Source: Dipteris shenzhenensis (lineage: Eukaryota; Polypodiophyta; Polypodiopsida; Gleicheniales). From it: DNA of 64,000 nucleotides. Below are positions 22,038-33,283 of this stretch, piece by piece. Within the stretch, counting starts at the first letter, position 1; every line of letters starts with the position of its first letter. The notes under the pieces were generated by a model. It was not told the DNA's origin and did no database searches. It was given only the letters and a program-made list of their open reading frames with translations. Location of the stretch: the NCBI GenBank assembly GCA_047967505.1, contig CM106540.1; one strand, 5' to 3'. A program made the position numbers and the translations under genes.

Positions 22038-22266
22038 TTGGTAAATGCAATGTATCTCTAGGTCAAGATCCCCTTGATAGGACCATGGGTGGGTGGGTGG
22101 GTGGGTGGGTGAGTTTCCCCCCCCTTAAACATCCACCCAAAAAGAATAACCATTGGTAAATGCAATGTATCTCTAGGGCAAGAGCCCCTTGATAGGACCA
22201 TGGGTACCATGGGTGGGTGGGTGAGTTTCCGCCCCCCCTAAACATCCACCCAAAAAGAATAACCAC
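22038..22266. repeat. tandem duplication, period 115 bp, with G-rich core
   Basis: Two units share GGTAAATGCAATGTATCTC, CCCCTTGATAGGACCATGGG and AAACATCCACCCAAAAAGAA (offset 115 bp). The first unit contains six uninterrupted GGGT repeats at 22,087-22,110, and the second a shorter version. Confidence 0.9.
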
Positions 22267-22332
22267 TACCCCCGATTTCCATGGGAACCCACTCTTTAAA
22301 AACATGATGACCCTAATGACACATGGCTCAAG

Positions 22333-22725
22333 AGATGATGAAGGCATTGGGGACAAGTGTAAAGGCAATAATTTATGCCAAACAAAGGCATCTTTTAAAT
22401 GCTCAAGACTTCTTTTGGCACATGCACTGATTGGCGTCCTCTCAAGATTTCATTTTGTTTTGATGCGCACTGTCGATCATCGAAAACTTGGATTGGCTTG
22501 TGAAATTATGGCTAAGTCTTAGCCCAAGGCTTTGAGACCTCCCATCTCCTCCCTTCATTCAATTCACCTTCCATACCCTCCTTCCTCCCAAAGCTGCGCC
22601 TTGTCTTTCCGCCTTCTCCTAACTCAAAGCTTGCCTCTTGTCTTTCCATCTCCTTCTGGCTCTCAAAGCCTCTTAAGCCCTCCTTCCATAATGATGAAGG
22701 CATTGGGGACAAGTGTCAAGGCAAT

Positions 22726-22729
<4 letters not shown>
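22333..22729. repeat. dispersed repeat copy 1, flanked by ~40 bp direct repeats
   Basis: The core 22,376-22,680 is repeated in the same orientation at 24,275-24,577. The core is bracketed by two near-identical ~40 bp words (ATGATGAAGGCATTGGGGAC onward) at 22,333-22,372 and 22,690-22,729. No coding potential. The brackets could be duplicated flank or the ends of a small element. Confidence 0.75.

Positions 22730-22765
<36 letters not shown>
22730..22765. repeat. (GA)18 microsatellite
   Basis: Pure GA run directly after the second 40 bp bracket repeat. Confidence 0.95.
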
Positions 22766-22769
<4 letters not shown>

Positions 22770-22907
22770 GCTTCATTGCATAGAGCCAACGACCCATTAA
22801 GATAATATGAAGGATCAAACTCTCATACACAAAGACACGAGATGGATCCTCGCCCACCAAGACCTATGCAGGTTTTACTAAACTTGATGGGCAAGGCTTC
22901 CTTATAT

Positions 22908-22917
22908 GTGCGCGCGT

Positions 22918-22958
<41 letters not shown>

Positions 22959-22966
22959 AACAGACA
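22908..22966. repeat. CG/CA/ACAG compound microsatellite
   Basis: GTGCGCGCGTG followed by a CA run (22,919-22,950) and an ACAAACAGACAG tail. The overlapping ORF is an artefact. Confidence 0.9.
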
Positions 22967-23014
22967 GAACCACACATAAGAAAACAAAACCAACAAATCT
23001 CTAAAGCATTCGGC

Positions 23015-23320
23015 TCACTCACTTATTCTTTTGTCATGATTAGATATACATATGAGGTGAATATATATTCTCATGATGTTGCCATGGGAAGGGAACCCAC
23101 GATAAGATTCTCACTAAGCCTTAATTTATGTGATATGCCTTCAACTCGACATGCACAACAAGCGCCTCCTACATGCACTCACTTACTATTTCATGATGAT
23201 TAGTGATGCATATGAGGTGAATATATGTTCGCATGACATTACCATAGAAAGAAAAACGAGGATAGCATTATCTAAGCCTTAATTTCTGTGATATGCCTTG
23301 GAGGCCTTTAACTAGACTTG
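23015..23320. repeat. tandem duplication, period ~160 bp
   Basis: Two diverged units share CACTCACTTA, CATATGAGGTGAATATAT, AAGCCTTAATTT and GTGATATGCCTT. Non-coding. Confidence 0.8.
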
Positions 23321-24274
23321 TCCTTGGAATATGCAAAAATATAAACATGAAGCATGTCTATGGTGCTCCTTTATCAAAATAGTAGCAAAAGGACTCACAA
23401 AGTAAGGTATACTAGTGTGACTGCATAATACATGTTGAAGTAGAGCCTTCATTTTGTACCTCTTTGGGGATGGTTTTACTTCCATTGCATGATTTCATCA
23501 TTGTGGAATATCACCATACAATGGCTAGAGGAGGATCTACATGGTTATATTATTGTTTTTAATCTATATGTTTTGATAGAACAAAAATGTGGTTACTAAG
23601 TGGATATTAAGTGAGTTCTTTTTCAAGGACCATGGCATTGTGAAAGGCAATAGTTGATTGGGAAATTCTTTCTTGAAATGATTTTCAAATTGTTCTGTCA
23701 CCTTGTATATGAATACTGAACCCATGCTTTGCATGGGTAGGGATATACAACCATCCTCAACCACTTCCTATCTAAAGGCAGATGCTCCCTCAGCTAGCCA
23801 ATAGAAAGCATTTGCTTCAGGGAGTCACACTCCCATAGTTCGATCGGTTTCTTATGTGAATGGTCTCATAACTGGCTGTGGCTTAGAGTAATGCAAGAGG
23901 TTGCAAGAGATCCACTTGTGCATTGGAAGAGGACCATCGTCTCAACATCAAGATCAAGATTTTTGTGCAAAATCACGCATATGATCGCTCCATTCATCTC
24001 CTTCTGTAAATGAGACTCTATTCTTCTAGAGATTATGCTATTAGTTTAGTAGAAAAGTTTCCAGTAATCCAGCAATGGTGATTTATGAATTAAATGTCGC
24101 AAGGCAGGCCTCATTCTCACCTACATCTTGAATGATTTCTTGCTAGCTTCTTTTGTCAATGCTAGATTTAGGAATCCAATTTGCTTCTTTTGTCTACATC
24201 CGATGGAGGTCTCATTTGTCTGCTTTGTTGAAATCAAGGAAACGGATCAATCGAAAATTAATTCAGAAATGGCC
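23321..24274. other. unassigned intergenic DNA
   Basis: No gene or element is recognised; ORFs of about 66 codons (23,564-23,764 - and 24,128-24,331 +) carry no motif. Confidence 0.4.
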
Positions 24275-24577
24275 AATGCCAAACAAATGCATCTTTTAAA
24301 CACTAGAGACTTGTTTTGGCACATGCACTGATTGGCGTCCTCTCAAGATTTCATTTTGTTTTGATGCGCACTGTCGATCATCGAAAACTTGGATTGGCTT
24401 GTGAAATTCTAGCTAAGTCTTAGCCCAAGGCTTTGAGACCTTCCATCTCCTCCCTTCATTTAATTGACCTTCCATACCCTCCTTCCTCCCAAAGCTACCT
24501 CTTGTCTTTCCACCTTCTCCCAACTCAAAGCTTGCCTCTTGTCTTTCCATCTCATTCTGACTCTCAAAGCCTCCGTC
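24275..24577. repeat. dispersed repeat copy 2
   Basis: Same orientation as 22,376-22,680 and about 90 percent similar by eye (shared GGCACATGCACTGATTGGCG, GATGCGCACTGTCGATCATC). The ~40 bp bracket words of copy 1 are absent here. Confidence 0.8.
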
Positions 24578-24769
24578 TAGGAGCTCCTTCGTTGTGAACA
24601 TGGCAAGCTCTTGTTCTCTATGCTGCCACGTGTCCTCGTTTTTTTTCCTTCTATCCATGATTAATAGGTTAAAGATATGCAAATGGCATGGAATATAAGT
24701 TATATACTAGTTTATGATGTGATGACTTCCACAAAGCTCTAGGCAAAAATCTTTGGTAATTATTATGAA

Positions 24770-26780
24770 CATGTACTTTTAAACCTAGATTTCCTTATGA
24801 ATCTAAGTTCGAATCATCCTCATAAATGTTTTTGTAGTGAATGAATTTCGAAAACTTTACAAATGTGATATTGGCATTACAAGTGCCCCCTCAAAGGTAA
24901 CTTGTAATGCTAGCATTAAAATTTTGCATGGTTTTTTGTGATTTCCTTAATACACTTTCTAAAGTGTGGCATCGTAATATTGTGATTTATTCATCTTTTA
25001 CATTATTTTGATTTGCTTAATAAACTTTCTAAAGTGTGGCATCGCAATATTGTGATTTATTCATCTTTTACATTATTTTGTGTGTGTTTTCTCATGTAAC
25101 ATATTCAATAATGATCAATAAGCACCATAGGTGGACCTTCAAGCTCACACTTACTTGATACTGAAATTGAAAGGAGCACATGTTTTCTATATTAATATTT
25201 CATTGTCCAACACGTTGTGGTGCTCCTAAGAATGTTCCATGATAGCACATTAGTTTTCATAAATTTATAAAATAATAATGGGATTTTGGCCAATTCGATC
25301 AAACTTCCTAGTCCATTTTTCAAACTTTAAGGCACCTTGTGGGGAACTCGTGTCCTACGATTACAAGTAGTTATGTGTGATAAGTTTAAGGTGTACTGTG
25401 TACCACAAAACATGGAAAAGAAATTGCACACTCCCCGATTGGAATAGTGCACTTGTCCCATGTTGAATTTATATAGATTATATCCTAAATTTTGATTTTT
25501 GATGCCATGCTTTTGGAAGGCTATGAGATAGAACAACAATCATATACAAATCTTATCCAAAATTATAAGATACACAATATGGTTTGAGTAGGGGGTATCA
25601 AAACACCAACTCATTCACAAAGTAAGAACATTGTTGATTAGCCATGAATTCGAAAGTTGCAAATGATGAAGTGTTAAATCTCTAAAAGGATTGTCCACAT
25701 TTGAACTATGGAATGGTAGAATCCATTTAAAAAATATATATATATTTCAAACTTAGTTCTTTTTTTGGAGAAAAAAGATTTACTAGCTATAGTAGTTACT
25801 CTTGTTGATGTAGGAAACTTGGATCTTTTATCTCATCAACTTTTTTGGACCATATGGATTTTAACAATATTCCAAATGCAATATTGGCACATCCCCCCAT
25901 AGGAAAATTAATGCTAGCATAAAACGTTTGCATGGTTTTATGTAATATACTCAATAGAGTTTTCTAAACTATGCATCCACTTTGGGAGTGCTCTCAAAAG
26001 GCATGGAGCTCTATTATTGGCCTTAGCTCACCACTATGTTATTATTTTATCTTATGAGAATTTTCAATATTGATCAACATTTGTGCTCTCTTCTTGATAC
26101 TAAAGTTGCAGTTTAATATCTCATTATATAAAGTACACACATTGTGGTGCTCATGAGAATGTTAAAATTGTTATTATAAAAGCATAAAATAATCAAGAAA
26201 CTGTAGTTGATTTAATCAAGCTTTCCATTCCACTTTTGAAATCTTTGTCTCAGGTACCTTCTGGGGAATTCATGTTGTGTGACTATGCATAATATATTTT
26301 ATGTGTCTAACAAAATATGGGAAAGATACTGCAGTTGCCCCCAATTGAAGTTAAAGATATATTAAAAAATTACTTCTTAAAAAGAATTTGGGTTTTTAAA
26401 AATATAAAATTGGTTGCCATTCTTTTGGAAGGATATCAACAAATACAAGTCACATCCAAAGGTGGATGATCAACACATCTAATATGGGTAATCAAAATAC
26501 CACATCACACACAAAGGTAAAACACGTGTTTTTGATATGGGGAATCAAAATATTACATCACACACATATAGGCAAAGAGAAAGTTTAGTAGCCATCAATT
26601 TGAAAGTAGTAGACCATGCAATGCAAACCTGTAAGGGTAATGCTCAGATTTGAGTTCCTCTTAAAAAAATCAAATTTGTTATTTTAGAGTAAAAACTACT
26701 TCAATTCGAAAAGTTGTGGAAAAACAATGTAGTGTAAGATTGTAAACTTGCTATTATGAATTCATTTACAAACTTTTTTA
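24770..26780. repeat. diverged direct duplication of about 1 kb
   Basis: Matching landmarks recur 930-1010 bp apart: GATATTGGCATTACA/CAATATTGGCACA, AATGCTAGCATWAAA, CTTGATACTRAARTTG, GTTGTGGTGCTC, CTTSTGGGGAAYTC. A younger 70-bp tandem duplication (AAAGTGTGGCATCG at 24,961 and 25,031) lies inside the first unit. AT-rich and non-coding; the family is unknown. Confidence 0.6.
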
Positions 26781-27325
26781 ACGACTATGATTGTTCTTTC
26801 TTAAAGAGCTAGTTAACAAGTCACATATTAAACATATAAGACTAGATTATCACAATTCATGCGTTTATAAAATATACTTGACTAATTTGATGTTTTAAGT
26901 TGTATTTTCAACCTAAAATCCAAATATGACATACAAAAATTGCATCCATGTCCTCCTTTAGGAATCAAGATTGTTTATATCTAATAAGTCTTTGTAGGGC
27001 AAGTTGAGGGTGATGAGATGGCATTAGATTGTGATGTAAATGTGTAGTTTAATTTTTTTATATTTTGTAAAACTAGACCCAACTATTTCTAAATAGCATC
27101 AATGCACCTAGTCAAAACTGTGCTCTACAGAACGGTTTCTATGCCACCTGCTTGTAATGACTTTTTGATGAACGTATGTTCCTTAATATAATGGATTTCC
27201 AATGAAGACTATATCGATCCATAGGGAATAGAGCATCATTCAATAATATATTAGGCTACATATTCAATGTTTATAAAGTATTAAGCAAAAGGAAAGGCAT
27301 TGATATGGCAATGTTGGGCACTACC
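26781..27325. other. unassigned AT-rich spacer
   Basis: No ORF, RNA or repeat is recognised. Confidence 0.4.
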
Positions 27326-27564
27326 TAAACAAATATAAAGAGGGAGAGGATGAGAAAGGACATGAGAAGAGAGGGAACATCTAGCATGCACACCACAAAG
27401 AACTTAATGTACACTATATTAGTTGAAAAGAATGTAGATATACATACCCTTTGGAAATCGGGTTAGGGTTTCCAACCCTTGTTCCTTTTTAGCCTTCTTT
27501 GTGAGCTAGCAATATGCACAGTATGAATACATGACTCCTTGGTACTTTCCAATTAAGATCAACA
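27326..27564 (-). repeat. old copia LTR (left)
   Basis: Resembles the LTR at 37,067-37,322 in the same orientation: ACAAATATAAAGAGGG start, GCACACCACAAA, TTAGTTGAAAA, GGGTTAGGGTTTCCAACCCTT, TAGCAATATGCACA. In minus orientation it begins TGTTGATC, next to a purine-rich stretch (GAGGGAAGG) that suits a polypurine tract at about 27,578-27,586. Confidence 0.55.
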
Positions 27565-27905
27565 TCATGAAGTAGGCCTTCCCTCAATATGATGATTTCT
27601 AGGCAAAAGAAGAAGGACTGAAAAATAAATTTCATCACACTTGTTTCAAAAGAATGGAAATGTTCTTCCTCTAAGTCAAGCTCTTGTCGGTGTTTTTGAG
27701 CAAGTCCCAACCGGCTTTGTAAAGATATTTGCAATTCTCTTTGCTATCACAATGTTGTAATGTGATGCAAATACCGCTATTTCTTTGATGAAGTGCTCTC
27801 TAACATCAATTTGCTTTATCTTGGAGTCTTAATTGTGACCTTTTGTCACATAGAATGTGGTTTATGTTACTCAAAACTTTATTAGCCTTTGCTAAGATCA
27901 CAACA
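27565..27905 (-). pseudogene. copia RNase H C-terminal remnant
   Basis: Minus-strand frames read REHFIKEIAVFASHYNIVIA and then ANIFTKPVGTC, the end of copia RNase H where the consensus has a REHFIKE block and ADIFTKP. Upstream, a KANKVLSNINHILCDKRSQ-like stretch is badly scrambled. It lies just inside the LTR at 27,326-27,564, as expected of the 3' end of a minus-strand element. The rest of the RNase H and the RT C-terminus are missing locally. Confidence 0.6.
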
Positions 27906-28475
27906 ACTCATGGTCTCTTCAAGCCAATTGTTTTGCTAACCTCATAACCTACTACTCTTTGTAACAAAATCATAATATTTTGAAAAAGCAAAGTTACAAA
28001 ATATTTTCAAGCACAAGTAAGGCAAAAAGATGACCAATATGCCACATGTCAGTGTTCCAAAATTCTCTGAACCACCATGTATTGGTTTAAAGAGAGTGTC
28101 GAGCTTCAACTAGCTATGGCATGTACTTCACTCATTCGACCTGCCCTCCAAGCACCTCCTACACCTCCCTCGCTCTCTCTTGGCTCAATAGCATCAGTTT
28201 TGCCAAACCCTTGGTCACTCAGCTATAGGAACACACCTCTCGCTCGAATCAAATCCCAACACAGAATTTAGAAGACGGCAAAGCCCTTGGAATTCCAAAT
28301 TCTCTATAAAAAGAGCTTCTAGATCCTTGTCTTGGAAGTAATTCAGAGAAACGATATGAAAGATGAGTAATTCATTCATCAACCCTTCTAGAAATGTGGC
28401 CAGCAACCGTATCTGTTAGCAGCACCCCTCATTTTGCATGACATTGCTCTCTGTTTTTGCACACAAATCAAGCTT
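27906..28475. other. unassigned DNA
   Basis: No recognisable gene; the 64-codon ORF at 28,077-28,271 is Pro/Ser-rich without a motif. Confidence 0.35.
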
Positions 28476-28751
28476 TCAGTGACACCAGCCTCCCTGTCTC
28501 TCTTCTCCTTCTGTCGGCCTTTGTGTATAGCCGCAAACGTTTATGGCTTGCACTCCAATGGGATATAATTCTCGTGGGAAATATGTGAAGTTAGCCATGT
28601 TACTGGATTTCATGCACGAGATGGTTCCGACATTAGCGCTTGACACCATGAGCGATGGATTAGAGATCATCATAGAGAGAGAATCATCTTGTTCTCTCTC
28701 TAGATTTGCAAGAAATATACCCACTTTATCCCCGAGAATATGATCTTCCAC
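28476..28751 (-). CDS. hypothetical ORF, 91 codons
   Basis: Open minus-strand frame with normal-looking amino-acid composition (a FLANLEREQDD block and an ELYPIGVQAINVCGYTQRPT block). No domain is recognised. It may be an exon of a decayed gene. It is followed on the + side by a GGAGG/GGTGG-rich tract at about 28,755-28,880. Confidence 0.25.
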   Translation of the reverse strand: MEDHILGDKVGIFLANLEREQDDSLSMMISNPSLMVSSANVGTISCMKSSNMANFTYFPRELYPIGVQAINVCGYTQRPTEGEERQGGWCH

Positions 28752-28954
28752 TCCAAGAGGGTGGTGAAGGTGTTATGCGAGGCGGAGGGGGAGGGGTAGG
28801 GTGGAGGGTGGCAAGGCGGAGGGGAGGATTCAGAGAGGGTGGTGATGGTGAGGCAGAGGGGAAGGGGCAGGTTGGAGGTTAGTTATATTAGCTTAATTTA
28901 GATTAATTTACATTAGGGGGTTTTGCTTAGGTTAATATTTTAATTAAATCACCA
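28752..28954. repeat. G-rich imperfect repeat tract
   Basis: Imperfect GGCGGAGGGGAGG and AGAGGGTGGTGA units occur two to three times, giving strong G/C strand asymmetry. Confidence 0.6.
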
Positions 28955-29039
28955 ATGAGTTCTTCAATGAATCATGCACATTTTCTAACTTTTGTTAATC
29001 CAATCCAAATTTTGAATGCCAAGACAATTGAAGAAAAAA

Positions 29040-30249
29040 ATTATAGGTACAAGATGAGACGAGATGGATACAAGCATATGCGCTCTTCCATCGATCTGGC
29101 ACTAGCTCCCCTTGTGTCTCATGGACAGTCATATGTTGATGGGTGGTGTTGGTGCCAATGTAGCCTCAAGCTGCTGGCTGTTGTTGGAGATATATTGGTT
29201 GCAATTGTGCGCCAAGCTATAGCATCTCGTGGGATAATTCCTCAATTCCGACCTCCAGAATAGGCATTTCTTTTGAGGTATCTGCATTTGCCAATGTGAT
29301 AGTAGGAGAAGTTGGTGACGGTTCCCATGCTGGTGAGAAGGGAATGTCCAACTCCTCAATAGGTTTTGGTGACTGGGGCAGAGTCATTTCTCATTCATGT
29401 AGCTCTTTATTGATGATTACAGCCAATAAGTGTGGAATTTTACATTTTTGGCCTGATGAACCATCGAGTTTTTTTGAGAAGAAGATGACTAAGTGTTGGA
29501 TCCAGTACTCAACAAAACAAATGTGTGGAGTGGAAGGGATTGATTCTTGCTGCACTTAACCCCCAAGATTGTGGATAGGAATTGTGTTGCTTCCTTGAGG
29601 TGAGGGTTAATGATGGTGCAAAGTAATATCCCGTCCCTATGGAACTTTATGCCCTTGGTGATGAGGAGAGGCTGTATTTCAAGAAATTTAACATCGACAG
29701 GACTTATATGGTATTTTGCACCTTGAGTTGGGAGTGAGAAGGCCCTTTGAGTTACTGTACTATCGAGGATAATGTTGAGTGTGCTCTGATGTACAGTGAT
29801 GGTGCCATACTTGCCAACCTATGCATCGCTGGAGTGGTAAGAATGGAGAAAGTCCCTGATGTACGTGGTCATTGTAGGACTATCCTCTAAGGATTTTAGG
29901 CTCTCATACAAATTGCCTAGACCCCTTTGCTCTAAGAAAAATGTTGTTGTGTTTGAAAGAACATAAGTCGATGTAGGTGGCCACACAAGTTCCAAGGAAT
30001 GGGCCCCGTCAATGGTTGTGTAGGCTGGTGGTGGTTGGGGTGGCATTTGTTCTTCTTGTGTTTCCATGTCATGCACAGAATCCTCCTCAGAGCTATTGCT
30101 TTGAACCACAAATGCCTATGGTCGCTGTGAGGGGGTCTCATGGTTGAGGCGGTGGGCTCTTTCTTTACATCCTCTTTAGTGGCGGCATTGTTCCTGAACT
30201 TGCATTCATGTTCATATGGTGTACAATTAATCATTAGATTAGTTGGCAT
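29040..30249 (-). pseudogene. decayed ORF of unknown family
   Basis: Coding-like sequence reads continuously on the minus strand. It starts near 30,249 (NLMINCTPYEHECKFRNN), shifts frame near 30,110, continues to 29,819 (DSVHDMETQEEQM, then YIRDFLHSYHSS), passes one TAG (29,819-29,821) and remains open for about 110 more codons (KYGTITVHQSTLNIILDSTV onward). After another frameshift it reads IEELDIPFSPAWEPSP and on towards 29,040, with a few stops. The order and length suggest one former protein of about 400 residues with Pro-rich linkers. I do not recognise it. It sits between the two halves of an old copia element and may be a nested insertion. Confidence 0.45.
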
Positions 30250-30992
30250 GCAGGTATGACAATTGTGTGTGTATTATGAGAGATCTTATTTTTACACATG
30301 CTTTGAGAGTGTGGAATGAAAGTGTGTGGCACAATTATTCATGCAATCGACTATTTGTCTAAGCGAAAGCATGTGAGTGCACGTGACCTAGTAACTAGGT
30401 AGGGACTAACTATATGCTTTTTTTGTTGTTGCTAGGATTTCATAGGGCAGCTAGGACTCAAGCATCACTTCTGAGCCCTAGGTTAAAATCGGTTGATGCT
30501 ACCTATATGTGCAAAGATGTACACATGCAAGTGAGTGCTTGTGATACAATCTAATACTAACTAAGGAAGACTTGGGTTTCCCAAATCTTCATTTTTGTTG
30601 GGGATGGCTTGCGTGTTGAAGTAGTAGCGCTTCAGTTGGCTCCTATGCATTAGGGAATGTTCGACCCAAAACTCTAACGAAAGCACTTCATGTGCTAATC
30701 AATAAATAATTATTTGTAGCTAATGCTACTATCAACCATGACTAGTATAAACATGTTCTTTCCACAGAAGAAAAACAATCATACATAGACTCTACACAAA
30801 CATTCAATAGTGCTGATGACAACATTGATTGCAATGATATTGACAATGATAAATTGATTCATAACATTTTGAGTGCAGAATAAATAAACTCAATGGGAAA
30901 GATAATCATCAAATGAAAGAGACCTAACAATCTCATGCCGATCAACCCAACAATACAAAGCGGATAATATCCAACTCATATGGCCTACATAT
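30250..30992. other. unassigned DNA
   Basis: No gene or element is recognised between the decayed ORF and the copia reverse transcriptase. Confidence 0.4.
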
Positions 30993-31795
30993 TTAGAGCT
31001 TCATCCACTGCTTCCAAGTACAAAATGAGATGAGATGGTGCATATATAAGAGAATATTTGGGACCCATTTGGGACCTTCAAGTAAGAAAACTTGGGTTTC
31101 AAAGTACTGAAAAAGCATCAGATTATCTACGTACAAAAGTGCAATAGTAATGTCTTCCCCTTGAACTTTGTAGTAGAGAGTATGATTTGCATTGGACTTC
31201 ATGTATCTAGATCAGCAAAATACTTGTCAATTCTACAGTACCAACTTCTGGGTGCTTGCTTTAAGCCGTAGAGGCTTTTCTTGAGATGGCAAACCTTATT
31301 CTCCTTTCTCGGTTCAACATAACCTGCTGGTTGTTGCATGTAGACTTCCTTGTCTAGATAACCATTGAGAAATGCATTCTTGACATCGAGCTGATACACA
31401 TTCCATCTGCTGAGTGTCGGTAGTGATATTAAGAACCATATGTAATCCATATTTGCTACTGGAGCATAAGTCTCATCATAGTCTTGACCATATTGTTGCG
31501 CAAATCCTTTTGCAACTAATTTGGCTTTGTATCTTTGAATACTGCCATCTGGATTGTACTTCACTTTGTATACCCATTTGTTTGCTATGGCCTTCTTTCC
31601 TGGTGGAAGGTCACATAGTTCCCAAGTATTATTCTTATACAAAGCATCCATTTCTTCATTCATAGCAACTTGCGATTCTGGATTGTCTACTGTGTCTTCG
31701 AAGTACACTGGCTCTTTTGTAGCCATGATGGTAGTCATAAGAGCATAATTGGTGGTTTCAACCTGAATTGCTTTGCCTTTCTGAGCATATGTCAC
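30993..31795 (-). pseudogene. old copia reverse transcriptase, truncated
   Basis: The frame 31,795-31,199 carries NTWELCDLPPGKKAI, KWVYKVKYNPDGSIQRYKAK, DETYAPVA, LDVKNAFLNGYLDKEVYM and LYGLKQAPRSWY. After a frame break the frame 31,202-30,993 carries ITIALLYVDNLMLF, where the catalytic YVDD is YVDN. Similarity ends right after this motif, and the remainder of RT and all of RNase H are absent here (a small RNase H remnant lies at 27,565-27,905). The enzyme is dead because of the D-to-N change, the frameshift and the truncation. Confidence 0.85.
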
Positions 31796-31837
31796 TCTGG
31801 CTGGAGGTATGCTTTCCCTAGTAGACTGTCTGAGTTG

Positions 31838-33161
31838 CTATGGCTCTGCTTGGGGTGTTTCTAGCAATTCTTGCTCTTCTTTATCACCCTGTTTTGTAGA
31901 TGACTGTGAAGTCGATGCTTCTATCTCCTGTGTAGGTGAGGTTTTCCATTCTGATTCCTCATCAAAGATTACATCTCTAGAGATAATGACCTTGAGGTTG
32001 ATGGGATCATACAACTTGTATGCTTTGCTTTCTTTACTGTAGCCAACCATGATGCATTTGCATGACTTCACATCCAATTTCCTACGATGATCATCACATA
32101 TGCGGGCATATGCTATGCAACCAAATATGCGGAGATGCCCAATGTGTGGCCTGTGTCCAGTGAATGCTTTCTAGTGAATGCTTTATAAGGGGTCATACCC
32201 TGTATCAGTTCGGTAGGAAGCCGATTAAGCAAATAGTTTGCAGTGGCTATTGCTTCTGCAGATGCTTTTCACTAAGCATTGCTCTAGCACTGTCTACTAA
32301 AGTCCCATTCTTCCTTTCTGCTCTTGCATTCTACTGAGGAGTATCTGCACATGTGAATTGTCTTCGAATGCCATGATTTTTGCAGAAGTTCATGAATGCC
32401 GAAGACATGTATTCACCTCCTCTGTTTGATCTCATGACTTTGATCTTTCTGCCTGCCTGGTTTTCTACCATGGCTTTGAATTCTTGAAATCTGGAAAACA
32501 CTTCAGATTTCTCTTTCAGAAAGTAGACCCAACAATATCTATTGTAGTCATCGATGAAAGTCAAGTAGTAAAGTGAACCATTGATGATGCGGGTCCGGGC
32601 ATAACCCCATACATCTGTATGTAGCAAATCAAGAATACCTCGTGCATGAGAGGTACTTCTGACAAAGTTGGTTCGCTTTTGTTTGTTGAAGTAGCATGCT
32701 TCGCAAACCTTTCCAAGAAACTATAGCTTCGGAATCCCAATTGCCATATTCTGATTCCTGAGATCTAACAAGTACTTGAAGTTGACATGACAATATCTCT
32801 TGTGCCATTTTGCAGATAGTGGCATCTATTATGGTTGAGCTGACATGGCATGCTTATCTGGTACTGTAGCTAGCATTCTATATAAGCATTCTTCCTTGAC
32901 ACCTTTTGCTACTAGCTGACATCTTTTGGATTTATCTTTGATAGTGCATTCATAACCATCGAAGATGACTCTGTAATTGTGTTTCGTCATTTGACCTACT
33001 GACAAAAGGTTCTTGCTCAGCTTTGGAACATAGAGCACATCTTTCACTAATCCTTTTGTACTAGTAAAATTGTTCATAGGGAAAACACCTCTCTCTTGAA
33101 CCGGATTCAGTGTATTGTCTATTGTGTAGATGACATTTTTCTGACCTTTTAATGGCTTCAT
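31838..33161 (-). pseudogene. old copia protease/pre-integrase/integrase region
   Basis: Blocks in order from right to left: 33,161-32,829 (VLYVPKLSKNLLSVGQ and surrounding pre-integrase sequence), about 32,810-32,630 (the H-H-C-C zinc region with CEACYF and one internal stop), 32,627-32,331 (integrase core HTDVWG, FIDDYNRYCWVYFL, then RSNRGGEY in place of RSDNGGEY, so the second catalytic Asp is changed), a frame-broken stretch 32,330-32,078 (ERKNGTLVDSARAML), and 32,077-31,838 (CKCIMVGYSKESKAY, SRDVIFDE). Several stops and frameshifts make it non-functional. Confidence 0.85.
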
Positions 33162-33283
33162 TTCTGTGAACTATTCTTGATGATTTGTCATTTGAGATGA
33201 TGCACCACAGTTGATGTACCAAGGATCCTATTCCACTTGGTCGACTAGATAGCTGTGGTCCTCTTTGGGATTGAAATCAGAGT

